NCBI GenBank assembly: GCA_013433145.1
Contig: CM024172.1
Span: forward strand, 1,858,501 to 1,922,500
Length of the DNA stretch: 64,000 nt
Origin: Ascaris suum
Taxonomy: Eukaryota > Nematoda > Chromadorea > Rhabditida > Ascarididae
Direction: 5' to 3'
Shown: positions 40,246 to 53,000 of the stretch, in pieces
Numbering within the stretch: position 1 is the stretch's first letter
Layout of the letters: every line of letters starts with the position of its first letter
The notes under the pieces: model-generated
What the model saw: only the letters and a program-made list of their open reading frames with translations
Told to the model about the DNA's origin: nothing
Databases searched by the model: none
Translations under genes and position numbers: made by a program

Positions 40246-43200
40246 CTTAGATAAATCGCTTTCTGATAGAAGCTTGCGCACCGCAAAGGAGCGTTCGGTG
40301 ATGATAGGCGGCTGCGAGTGGAGAAGTGGATTGCCTGTTTAGTTACGTTCATAATAAGACTAATCAGATAAGGGCGCATTTTTGCTCTTTGATAATATCG
40401 TCACAGGCGCAATTAGTTAGATGCATAGAACAACTCAACTGGAAGACGTACTAACGAAAAAGTGGGAGGTGTGAGCGTACTCGTCTTTCATTCAGAACGC
40501 TGGTCAATAGCGATGAGGTAATGAAGAATGCTGAATGCAAATAAATCTCTGAATTTTAACACACTTTTTGATAATGCAAAGATGGTGTGCTTTTCGGCAG
40601 TATGAAACGAATTGGAATAGGCGGCAATATTCAATTGCAGCGTTTCTTGCTACTGTTTCCTTTTTCTTTGATTTTCTCCTGCTGGTAGGCGTGTATCGAT
40701 CAGTGGATCTGGACTGCTGGCTATCAACCATCCAAGCGGTTTGTTCAACTAATAGATGGAAAATGGGTGGTTGAAAATCGCTTAGAACTATCGAATTTTT
40801 TACGGTGCACAATCCTTCAAAAAGATATGCAAATGTGCAGATCATTCGTTTGAGATTTAACAAAGATACTGCCTTCACTATTTCAGCAAAATATTACTAT
40901 GTAATGGGAGTGTACAAACTATTCAGACGATCATGGATCACTCTAATGGATTTGTCACCGTGAAACATTTCCGGTGATAGGAAGATTGCATTGCAAATGA
41001 ATAATCAGAAATGCGCCCACAAGTTTATATTATTACAGCATTCACGTGCGTGCAAATGACACACTTTTTTTATTGGGTATATGTGAAGGCGGCTTCTCTT
41101 GATGATTGCCGCATATTGTGCTCGATCTGACCGTAAAGCAACCGTCGCCGCTAGAAGCGGCTCTTTATAGCTTACACCACTTGATGTTATCCTGAGGTGA
41201 GATTCACGCCAGAAAATAGCGCTAAGCCGTTACAACTTTGTCGAACAACAAATGCGCTAACATATTTCTCACGCTTCACACAAATCATCAGTACCTTTTA
41301 CCATCTGCTAGTGAATAACATAAGAGCTTGGAAGAAGATGTTGCAAATGTGATATGAGGAATACACAACTAAGCTCTTCTAAGACTTTATTTTGTTGAGC
41401 GCGTATCACTTATTTTCAAGCAACAAATCCTCAAGTGAAGCGTAAGTCTATTTTTTCAACGCAAAACGTACCGTATCTATAATTTTTTTATACTGTAAAT
41501 ACGTGGAAAAAAAGATTATGGATCTAATATAACTTGTGCTTTGTTTAAAAATAATTACGAGCGCTTCATTGATGACCTCAATAAAGCCAAACACTAGATA
41601 AAAAGAGAGCTGAAATTTGCTTCCCTCCGATATCATTAGCGCATCTACTCGTCCAGCTTTTTAGCTGCGGCTGTGTTTCTACACATTATTGCTAGCCTTA
41701 CGTATTAAACGTCTACTAGCATAAATTGTAGTTTTGCGAAAGTTTTGCTCATTTTTATTGTTCATGTTCACACACCTTTATGTGTTCTTCCACTTCAACA
41801 TGTTGAAAAAAATACAACGCATAAAAAAAGAGAGAAGTTTTTGCTCGAAAAGATAAAGACGAGTACGCTATGGGATTTCGCATTCGATAATATGAAGTTC
41901 AAGGCAAAAGAGCTCGTAAAACAATCATCGGCGATGCATAAAGATAATATCGCATATCAAGAGAACAGCTTCGCACAAACAAAAGTAAACAGAGTCAGAT
42001 ATGCGAACCTCATCAATAGATCTGTCAGCTGCACCTCTAACATTGCTGAACAACGATAAATGTTACTTGGTGTTGTAAAAAGTGTTTCTGGCGCAAAAAA
42101 CAGTTGCAAAATGCACAAGATGATCACAGATTAAGGATGCCTAGTTAAGAGGAGATCAAATAATGGTCTTTGAACTGATCTATAGATATTCTCAACTCAC
42201 TCACTCTCGAAGTGCTAGAGAAATGCGGCCTGCCTTGGTTAGTGGGAATGTACGCTCCAATCCACCCGCCCACCTCTCTTCGCAAAAAATTTCGCTAGTG
42301 TAGCTCTCGTAGCTTATGCGAAGTGCCCGAGAATGCAGTTTTCATATACTGTTGTAATGGTTCTATTATTCAAGCTCCGTTTATTGCTTAAGTGTATGCT
42401 ACCAGCCAAGAAACATCGGCTCAGCATGCCTCACTATGCGCTATGTGGCATGTATTAAGAAAAAAAAACTATGAAGATATACGTGTTTATGTCCTTGTAC
42501 TCGAAAACAAAAATTTAGTCACGCAAAACCAAAGTCTATGTAGATAAAACACACAAGTACTACAATAGGTACTGCGGCATTGTTGTCTAGAACACTTTAG
42601 AATCGTCATAGTATCATAGCCATACTCGTCCTAACGACTAGGACTTCCTATATCTTTGTAGTTGGCAAAACCGAGAAAAGGCAAGCTTGTTGCGAAATGC
42701 ATATTATAATTTTCAAAAAGAAGCTTCACCCAAGCTGAACAGGATTTAAAAGGCATTTTGCAATATAACATCACTTCCTCACTCTGCACTTTCTGATCTC
42801 GATATTTCTCTATTCGCAACACAAATCAATGAAGCAGTTATGAACGTACTAGACGAAAGGGAACGTCTGAAAATTGATGCGGCTAACGAAGCATAACAAC
42901 ATTCACATTTCATTTTTAATCTCAAGCAACAATGATGACATTTGCTAAAGGGTAAAAGCTTTGATCACGTCTATTGAATGCAAATGAAAGTGGCAACATT
43001 CACAAAATGCCATAGTGAAATCCAACGCTTCGCAAAAGAACGCAATTTAAGATCCTTAAAGAGCTTCGTACGGGCTCTCCTATTGGCTGTATTCGCGTCA
43101 TTTATCTTTAAGATTAGCGAAGAACAGTTCAGCGTTTCGAAAGCCCTATTGACACGATGCACATCTATGAGCGCTTGGATTTGCTAAGATGAGCGTTTAA

Positions 43201-43337
43201 TTTGCAAAAGAACAGACTGATATTGCATCAACAAGATAGCTTAATGAATACCATATTTGAATAGCAATTTTTACAACAAGGAATAAATGGTAAGTTCATC
43301 GCGTCTCGTTTGGAATTTTTCTGGTAGGTAACGATGG

Positions 43338-43385
43338 CAATGATACTGAACACTACTACATCAATGATACTGAACACTACTACAT
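43338..43385. repeat. 24-bp exact tandem duplication
   Basis: CAATGATACTGAACACTACT plus four more bases occurs twice head to tail (43338-43361 and 43362-43385) with no mismatch. Confidence 0.95.
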
Positions 43386-43743
43386 TCTAGCAAATCCAAA
43401 TGAAGAACAATGAAAGCCATTTCTAATTGTCTGACTTGATTTATGTTGTTCGAGATGTTTTTTTAATGAGAAGAAGGGTGTTAATTAAGGTCACCAGCAA
43501 TATGTTTTGACTCGTACAATCGCGCATTGTTGTTTCATTCGTAATCGCTTGAACAAGCGCAGTGAGCACATAGCATAAAAATTGCAATCATTTGTGAACA
43601 TATTTTCCCATAAAAGTCATGTGAACAATACCCAATGCGTTCATCGAGAAATTTCATCGTCCTACGTCTTTCCGTCAAAATGGTCCGCAAAAGCACCTCA
43701 TGGCGATGCCGTATCTCGGCGCTTAAAGTGTCTACTTACCTAC

Positions 43744-43785
43744 CTGCTCGTCATATAATTTCACCCTTGGAACCAGCGAAGCCAT
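43744..43785 (-). CDS. Candidate short first exon, MASLVPRVKLYDEQ
   Basis: On the minus strand, an ATG at 43785 opens a 14-codon frame encoding MASLVPRVKLYDEQ. It ends exactly at a CAG|GTAGGTAAG donor. A start codon, hydrophilic coding sequence and strong donor together suggest a first exon. I found no following exon with matching phase, and the peptide is too short to identify. Confidence 0.25.
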
Positions 43786-45747
43786 AGTATTGAAGATTGT
43801 TCGATATAATATATGGCATAAACCTGCTAGGCCACGTCTCCGGTGCGATAATCACCTCGGCCGGCTACTTGTAGAAAAAATAAGCAACCTATGAAGGTGA
43901 GAACAATTTGTATGCGCCTTACACCAATTGCATCTTACGAGGTGGAATCATTACGACTGTAATATTGCGAACAGTTAAAACAGGCCTTTTTTGCATACTA
44001 TATTTTTGCTGCAGACGTGCTGCTGGTTGATGAGGTGAGCGAGATGCAAAAAACATATATTATGCTGTCTCGTCTGATACGTTCTTCATTTTATGTTGTA
44101 AATTTGCATACACATCTCTGATCACTTGTATTCCCATTTTTGCTCTGCATCCTAGCGCAGAAGCAAATGATTCAGAATAAGCATTCAGATTGGGATCTCT
44201 CAAAAGCACTAAAAATTTTAGAATGCGGGTCCCAAATTACTGTACAATTCGGATTTCTGTAAATCCTGTAAATTACTGAATGGTGGAATTCGGCAAATGA
44301 ATAAGAATGTGACTGCATCCAGTATTACGTGAATCTCAACAAAATTTTAAACCGAAGCGATGAGTTTGCAGGCTTGTATAACAGACACCACGCTTTTGAC
44401 AATTGCTCTTGTTTTAGAGCAGTCTATTCTAAGAAATTTTAACAATGCAAAAAGTGAACAAGAAGCAGTGTAGGCAAGTGAATGAGGTGCAGAAAAATAT
44501 TGTTGCCGTTCGAAACGACAGATCAGCAAAACATTGTTAATTCGAAACTGCAGCTTGGTTAGCTTCGAAAACCGTTGTTGTATTATCTATCGCATGAAAA
44601 TTCAGGCATCTGCAGCAACTAGACGAAGAAATATCAATCACCGATTATTTTTGGAGAATTTGGGAATATTGGCAAATAATAATATTCATCAAATCGAAGA
44701 GGCAAAGAGTTAATGCAAGCGAGCGATATTTTCGAAGGTTGCTATCCAGGAAATCCGATCGTGCAGGTCTAATTTCGCATACGCATGCAACTTCACTGCG
44801 ACGCACTCTTGAGTATATTCGAAAGGGAAAGGATAACGAAACCGATCTAATTTCTCCACTTTTTCATCCTTGCCTAAGGATTCTGATGGATATCACTGGT
44901 TTTCGCAAAAGTGGAAAACTAAGGCTATTTTTCATAAATTCAAACGTCAGGATCAATGATGCTCAGTTGGCCGAACGATAATGCCTGCCACTGTTGCAAA
45001 CATTCAAATTCTACTTCATTAAAGCATTAAAATGAAGCAGACGAAAACGACAAATGGCATATCGAGACAAAACAAGTGCATCACGCATAAACATAGTCAC
45101 GTCTCTACCACCTGCAATATAAACTGCTCTCTTCAAGCAAAGCATCATTGGCCTTCAGGCATGTTGATTAGAAGAATTGCTTCACTGTACCCCTCGAAAG
45201 CCATTTTTGTACTTTGTGGCTATTTTCCACTACTCCATCAAGCAATGTCGGCTTGAGAACATCCGTAGATCAAGGCTAATCGGAGTCTTGTGGGCTGAAT
45301 TTTTCCTATTTGGCTCATATAAATAGCCGAAACCTTAAAGCATTTCACTTCTATCGTAACTGCGGAGATCAAACGGATCGGTGGGTGAAATAGTGCAAGG
45401 TAGCTCTTGAACTGGTGGTCGAGAACGCCGCTTCTTTTAAATGCGCCGAAAAACCGCCATGGTAGTTGACCTTAAGCGGTGGAAGGAACACTACCAAAAA
45501 TCTCGAAGATAGCGGACCCGTTTCCCATATAGGTGGCCCAAGTTCTTGATCTTAATTGCTCTGAAAAGCTTGCTCTTTCAAGCACTTGATACTGCACTTG
45601 GATTTTGATGAGTAAAACCTTAATGAGCGTGAAAGTGGCCCCTCCAGTGCAGGGCAATGGAGACGATTATAATTACTTTTCTTATTAAAATCCATTATAA
45701 AATGATTTATTACGAAAGTGCAATTTTCATTAATTTTTTTTTTGCAT
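43786..45747. other. AT-rich region without recognisable genes
   Basis: A GC-richer patch at 45380-45660 holds a 61-codon minus frame without a known domain. Nothing else is supported. Confidence 0.45.
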
Positions 45748-45751
45748 TCCT

Positions 45752-45860
45752 GAGGAAATTACGACTGTGGAAGTGATTATGGATGGCCCCATATTACGTA
45801 AACCAACAGTCATCACTGGACACAGAGGCGCCATGCCGATACCCACTGAGAGAGCCAGTT
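45752..45860 (+). CDS. Weak candidate exon with a GHRGA motif (GDPD-like?)
   Basis: The plus frame reads EVIMDGPILRKPTVITGHRG followed by AMPIPTERASS. Glycerophosphodiester phosphodiesterases have a KP-x-VIGHRGA-x4-PENT signature. Here HRGA is kept and a Glu lies nine residues after the His, as in the family, but PENT is replaced by TERA. The following codons lose resemblance, no second GDPD motif was found downstream, and splice sites are poor. It may be a chance match or a remnant. Confidence 0.2.
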
Positions 45861-46952
45861 CATTAATTCAATATTGCATTTCTGTTGCTCTTGCAATATT
45901 CATTCATCCATGTTTTGTTTCTGAGCTGTTTTTCACATTTTCGTTCGCTATAAAGCTTTGTAATTTTGCACTGAGTGCCAAGTGTAATCTCTAGGTAATA
46001 AACTGAAATGATGCGGTCGTTTCAGAATGCACTTCGATCACTTTTTGAGACCATTTTTAGTTTTAATTGCAGCGAGTGGTACAACGTCAGCGACCAAACA
46101 GCCTTTAACAAGAATCGAAAAGCTCCCCGAGGTGAATATGCTATGAAGTTTACTCATTACTATGAATATTCAGCCTTCAAAGAGGTACTCTAATATATGG
46201 TACGCATTTTCTTATTTTTGCACATTCAATCAACAACCTGTGTTCATATTTATTTAGAAAAAAGAAAGAAATGACGTACCATACGGTTCAGATTAAAGGG
46301 ATCGGTTTCGACTACCAAGCCCTCAAAAAACTCGCTTTCGGTCCGCATCCCATCGGTTTAGGCCTGACTTGCAACGCATTTGGACACCTTCACATCAAGC
46401 CGCACCAAAAGGATGTAGCGGGCACTAATGTGATTGCAACCGTCAAAGTTCGTTGTACTAGTTCGTACTGTTCGCAACTCCAAACTCGAAGGTGGGAGGT
46501 AAACACGAAGGCAATTTTGTTATGAAATTTGAAAAGCTGCGGAAAAGTGTAACCGCAAGTTCTTGTGTAGCAGGCGGATGGAAAGATAAACGGACTTTTC
46601 TTTAAAGGTTCCTTTCTTCTAATCATAGAAATATGATTCTTGCAACCGTGTATTTTTGTAGAAGCTTAAAGCCTTCCCCGGGATTTCAGTCTTAAATTCG
46701 TATATGTCTAGAAATGATTCTCAAGATGAACCCTAATTCAATCGTGGAAAAAATTATTTGAAAAACAGAATCGTCAAAAATCAACAAATCTCACTGAAAA
46801 CGAGCGAAATGCTTCAACTTTCAGGACTATTGTAAGAGATGAATCCTTCGCTTGAATCACACAGGAAAGAAACTGAATCACTAAAATAAAATTCCCCCAA
46901 ATTTGTCATTCTTGCACCGAAGACAATAACTTTCATTAAAAGTGCTTCTAGA
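45861..46952. other. Unassigned region with exon-like patches upstream of the mucin-like gene
   Basis: Two GC-richer open patches stand out on the plus strand. One at 46024-46130 lies between a CGTTTCAG acceptor and a CGAG|GTGAAT donor. The other, at 46271-46525, encodes a frame of 84 codons. Neither shows a domain I know. They could be exons of a separate gene together with 45752-45860. The last 100 bp would contain the mucin-like gene's promoter and 5' UTR; no TATA box is convincing. Confidence 0.3.
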
Positions 46953-46964
46953 ATGAAGCAATGA
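46953..46964 (+). promoter_or_regulatory. Three-codon upstream ORF overlapping the main start
   Basis: ATG AAG CAA TGA begins eight bases before the signal-peptide ATG, and its TGA overlaps that ATG by two bases (AATGA). If transcribed this way, the main protein would need leaky scanning or termination-reinitiation. Confidence 0.4.
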
Positions 46965-47042
46965 ACCTAGCGATCGTGGTTGTCTTGCTGCTAACCATCG
47001 TTCAGAGGATCTCGTCGTTCCCTAACAGACAACATGTATACA
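46961..47042 (+). CDS. Mucin-like gene exon 1: signal peptide
   Basis: The ATG at 46961 encodes MNLAIVVVLLLTIVQRISSF, a classic signal peptide with a hydrophobic LAIVVVLLLTIV core and a likely cleavage after RISS. The exon ends TACA|GTGAGT, leaving one base of a split codon. There is no other coding context, and the strand matches the downstream repeat gene. Confidence 0.75.
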
Positions 47043-50000
47043 GTGAGTTAGAACTTTGCACTTTATAAACAGAAATTGCTTGTGCTTTGCACTTTGCACT
47101 CCATAAACTGTTGGCGTGCCTTATTATATTAAATTAGCATCTTTTCTTCAAGACAGTTAAGACGAAAAGGCACCTTTAAGCAGGGCCCATCTTGAAAACC
47201 CTGACTATCGTAGCTTTATCCAGCGTAGTCCATGCTTTTATATCCCCGGACCGCTTTGTAAAGGCATTGAACTGATACGTACGTACGTGAGCACTCACGT
47301 CTACATGGCTGAGATAAACCTGACTCAGTAATCCGATCACCCGATCCACCCCATTCTTTCTTCCCTTCACTCTAACAATTATTAGTCACTTTAACTTATT
47401 TTCTATGGACGTAGTTGCCGAGAGAGCTACATTCTCCGTTGATTTTACTTTCACTTTTATCTAAATCCATGTTGCGCTAAACTTCCACAGTCTGTGAAAA
47501 AGCAATAGGAGCTTCGAAAGTAGGCCGTATTGATGAAACTGAGAGGGAAGGCCGAAGATCTCATTGTTTCCAGCTCTTTCTGGCAAAAAGGAAATTATTA
47601 AAAAACTCAATGACATCAAGAGTGAAATAAACATTGAATTAGAAATATGTTTTCTTGGTGCTCCCCTCCATCGAGGTACTTCAAATTTCATTAATCAGTC
47701 GTCGACGCTGCCGTACTAACGGCAGAACGTGCGACTCTTTTTGTTTAACCATCGCGCACAAATATTATCGAGCTTGCGGTGTCAAAAGCAATATCAGAAA
47801 ACATACACATCATTTTGCTATCATTTATGAGAATATAAAATTATTAGCTGGGAGAATATGAACCGCCACAGAAGAAGTGCTTCACCTCAATTTAATACGC
47901 TTCACATATACCTGATTCATCATCCGCCTAGCTCACTGCTCTTTTCTTTAAGGAAAAGCTGCGTCGTATACGCATGATGGAAGTATGGATCGAAATGTAA
48001 GTACCTTTTTGATGCATGAATTAATTACACAGAGACGAAATAATGGAGCACTTTTGCATGCTAACATTTTTAGCTCGTTTACTCACTTGTTAAGGATCAA
48101 GAAGGCACCGAGAAGAATCAAAGTGACCCTAAATTCATCGTCGAGATGAAAAGGCAAGCAAATTAAAATGAGATTCCAATCATCATCAATACTGGGAGAC
48201 AAGCCATAAGCGAAGCATTTTTTTGGCATTGACGAAGCAAAATTATTGTCGTAGCCATAGCAAAAACCATGACGAAATATGTAGAGAAAAAAAAGCTTAT
48301 AAAAGAAGGACACCTATTTATTGCTCATCAACAGCTTAATACGCTTGTATGAAAGGTTTCATTTGAAATGGCTGCAATAAGACTACACTGCAATAAGACA
48401 ACTGCACAAGCAAGAAAATAGGCATGGCAGTACTAAAAATTTCATTAATCTGTCGCCGATGCTGCCGTATTGACGGCAGAACGTTCGATTCTTTTTGTTT
48501 AACCATCCTGTAAAAATATTATTGTAAAAGAGTAACACAAAATACCACCAACCGTTGATCTCCCAGTTCACCCATTTTCCAATATTCCTACGCTGCCTAG
48601 CAATGGCGACACGATCAGACAGAAGAGATTTCAAATCCACAGCAGAATTAAAAAGAAAACCAATGAAAAAAGCTCCTCATTAAGAAGCCAACAAGACACA
48701 ATTTGAAAACATCTACTTTGAGACAAAGGACATAAATATAGTATATACAGCAGAGTTAGGGAGGAATGTTAATTTAATAACTACCACAGCACATATGAAA
48801 AAATTTTCAAGAATACACTCAAAAGAACTCAAAACCATCTCCTCAACGAGAAAACGTCGTCCACGAAACCCAAAGTGGATATTTCGGACAAGAATGGACA
48901 TATTTTACTGAATTAACGTTTTGCTGATTTAAAAAAAAAAAAGCTAAATCACAAACTCATAATCATCCAGTGCTTGCTTAGCCAATCGGTTTAGGTAGAT
49001 GACACTGTGATGATATAACTTTGCAAAAAACAAGTTTTAACGAAAATGCGCCCAGACGACAAATGCGAAACAACTACAAGAGGAAAGAAAACTTGGCAAC
49101 ACGGCGAATCACAAGACGCGCAAAAGAAGTGCCGGAGAATACGGACGCCTTTCTGTATACCCCACTATTTCAAATGAGTGTTCCTGCCAGCGAAACAACC
49201 GCCCTCCGTTCCCAATATATCCATGGTATCCACCACTCAACCCATGTCCCATCTACAAACCTCATCCTCAACCCTGCCATGGCTTCCAGTGCATTCCGTG
49301 GCCCCCTTACAAGCCCAGCCCAACGACAAAGAACCATGGCAGCATGACAGAGACGCCTTCAAAGACCATAGAACAAACAGCAACGCCGACAATGACAAAA
49401 CCAAAAACGCAAACAACCACAACAAAAACATCCACCATTGCCGAAACAACGATCACAGGAGCAAAAGTCAGTGCAGGACACAACAAGACAACATCGATAT
49501 CAAAGCCAACCGCTGCAACATCCATCTGGAAAGATACAACACAGCCGACGAAATCCCCAGTTGCAAATGACGAATCCACAAAACAGAGTGAGGAAACGAC
49601 AACTGCAAAAAACAGAACCCAAACAAGAACGACAGAATCACGAACACTTACAGTACGCACAGAAAAATCGACAAATACAAGTGAAGGGATGATCCCAACC
49701 GAAGCCTCGACCGAACCTACAACGACAGAACCACAGATACCGACAGCCAGGGCTGGAGAATTAACAAGAGCGAGTGAGAACAGGACAACCGCCAAAACCT
49801 CGACCCAAGCAATAACGATCGACCCACAAAAGCCTACAGCAAACACAGAAGCATCCACCACTATGAGTGAAGGGAAGACGAGAACCGAAGCTTCCACCGA
49901 GCCAGTAACGACACAACCGCCAACACCTACAGCAACGACAGAAGACTCCACTACTACAAGTGAAAGGATGACGAGTACCGTAGATTCGACGGAGCCAATG

Positions 50001-53000
50001 ACCAAGGAACCACAAACATCCACTTTGAAGAAAGAAGAATCGACTATTACCAGCGAGATGATGACGAACACCGTAGATTCGACCGAGACAATGACGACAG
50101 AACCACAAACATCTACATTGACGACAGCAGAATCGACTACTACCAGTGAGATGATGACGAGTACCGAGCCTCGACCGAACCAACAAGCATAGAACCACCA
50201 ACACCTAGAGTAACCACAGAGGAATCGACTACTATAAGTGAAAGGATGACGAGTACCGCATCCTCGACTGAGCCAATGACGACAGAACCAAACAAAACAT
50301 CTACATGACGACACAAGAATCGACTACTACCAGTGAGATGATGACGAATACCGCAGCCTCGACAGAGCCAATGACGACAGAAATACAAACATCCACAGTG
50401 ACGACAACAGAATCGACTACTACCAGTCAGATGATGACGAGTACCACAGCCTCGACCGAGCCAATGACGACGGAACCACAAACAGCCTCATTGACCACAG
50501 AAGAATCGACTACTACCAGTGAGATGATGACGAGTACCGCAGCCTCGACAGAACCAACAACGACAGAACCACAAACATCCACTTTGACGACAAAAGAATC
50601 GACTACTACCAGTGAGATGATGACGAGTACCGTAGCCTCGACAGAGCCAATGACGACAGAACCGAGAACGTCTACAGTGACGAGAGAAGAATCGATACAA
50701 CCACTGAGATGATGACGAGTACCGCAGCCTCGACAGAACCAACAACGACAGAACCACAAATATCCACTTTGACGACAGAAGAATCGACTACTACCAGTGA
50801 GATGATGACGAGTACCGTAGCCTCGACCGAACCAACAAGCATAGAACCACCAACACCTAGAGTAACCACAGAGGAATCGACTACTATAAGTGAAAGGATG
50901 ACGAGTACCGCATCCTCGACTGAGCCAATGACGACAAAACCACAAACATCTACATTGACGACACAAGAATCGACTACTACCAGTGAGATGATGACGAATA
51001 CCGCAGCCTCGACAGAGCCAATGACGACAGAAATACAAACATCCACAGTGACGACAACAGAATCGACTACTACCAGTGAGATGATGACGAGTACCACAGC
51101 CTCGACCGAGCCAATGACGACGGAACCACAAACAGCCTCATTGACCACAGAAGAATCGACTACTACCAGTGAGATGATGACGAATACCGCAGCCTCGACG
51201 AGCCAATGACGACAGAACCACAAACATCCACTTTGACGACAAAAGAATCGACTACTACCAGTGAGATGATGACGAGTACCGTAGCCTCGACAGAGCCAAT
51301 GACGACAGAACCACAAACAGCCTCATTGACCACAGAAGAATCGACTACTACCAGTGAGATGATGACGAATACCGCAGCCTCGACAGAGCCAATGACGACA
51401 GAACCACAAACATCTAAAGTGATGAGAGAAGAATCGACTACTACCAGTGAGATGATGACGAGTACCGTAGCCTCGACAGAGCCAATGACGACAGAACCGA
51501 GAACGTCTACAGTGACGAGAGAAGAATCGATTACAACCACTGAGATGATGACGAGTACCGCAGCCTCGACAGAACCAACAACGACAGAACCACAAATATC
51601 CACTTTGACGACAGAAGAATCGACTACTACCAGTGAGATGATGACGAGTACCGTAGCCTCGACCGAACCAACAAGCATAGAACCACCAACACCTAGAGTA
51701 ATCACAGAGGAATCGACTACTATAAGTGAAAGGATGACGAGTACCGCATCCTCGACTGAGCCAATGACGACAGAACCACAAACATCTACATTGACGACAC
51801 AAGAATCGACTACTACCAGTGAGATGATGACGAATACCGCAGCCTCGACAGAGCCAATGACGACAGAAATACAAACATCCACAGTGACGACAACAGAATC
51901 GACTACTACCAGTGAGATGATGACGAGTACCGTAGCCTCGACCGAGCCAATGACGACAGAACCACAAACATTCTCATTGACCACAGAAGAATCGACTACT
52001 ATAAGTGAAAGGATGACGAGTACCACACCTCGACCGAGCCAATGACGACAGAGCCACAAACATCTACATTGACGACACAAGAATCGACTACTACCAGTGA
52101 GATGATGACGAGTACCGCATCCTCGATTGAGCCAATGACGATAGAACCGACAACGTCTACACTGACGAAGAAGAATCGATACCACCACTGAGATGATGAC
52201 GAGTACCGCAGCCTCGACAGAGCCAATGACGACAGAACCACAAACATCTAAAGTGATGAGAGAAGAATCGACTACTACCAGTGAGATGATGACGAGTACC
52301 GATAGCCTCGACAGAGCCAATGACGACAGAACCGAGAACGTCTACAGTGACGAGAGAAGAATCGATTACCACCACTGAGATCATGACGAGTACCGCATCC
52401 TCGACTGAGCCAATGACGACAGAACCACAACATCTAAGTCATGAAGAAGAATCGACTATACCAGTGACATGATGACGAGTACCGTAGCCTCGACCGAGCC
52501 AATGACGACGGAACCACAAACAGCCTCATTGACCACAGAAGAATCGACTAATACCAGTGAGATGATGACGAATACGCACAGCCTCGACCGAAATAACAAG
52601 ACATAGAACCACCACAACCTAGAGTAACCACAGAGGAATCGACTACTATAAGTGAAAGGATGACGAATACCACAGCCTCGACCGAGCCAATGACGACAGA
52701 ACCACAAACATCCTCATTGACGACAGAAGAATCGACTACTACCAGTGACATCATGACGAGTACCGCATCCTCGACTGAGCCAATGACGACAGAACCACAA
52801 ACATCCTCATTGACGGCAGAAGAATCGACTACTACCAGTGAGATGATGACGAGTACCGCAGCCTCGAACCGAACGACAACGACAGAACCACAAACATCCT
52901 CAGTGACCACAGAAGAATCGATTACCACCGGTGAGATGACGACGATTCCGCAGCCTCGACAGAGCCAATGACGACAGAACCGAGAACGTCTACAATGACG

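Larger units (their letters stand above)
39087..43743. other. AT-rich region without recognisable genes
   Basis: 4.7 kb. It holds a GGGTCA direct repeat at 40229-40245 inside a GC-richer patch (40130-40340) and a 24-bp exact tandem duplication at 43338-43385. Open frames up to 124 codons carry no motif. Confidence 0.5.
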
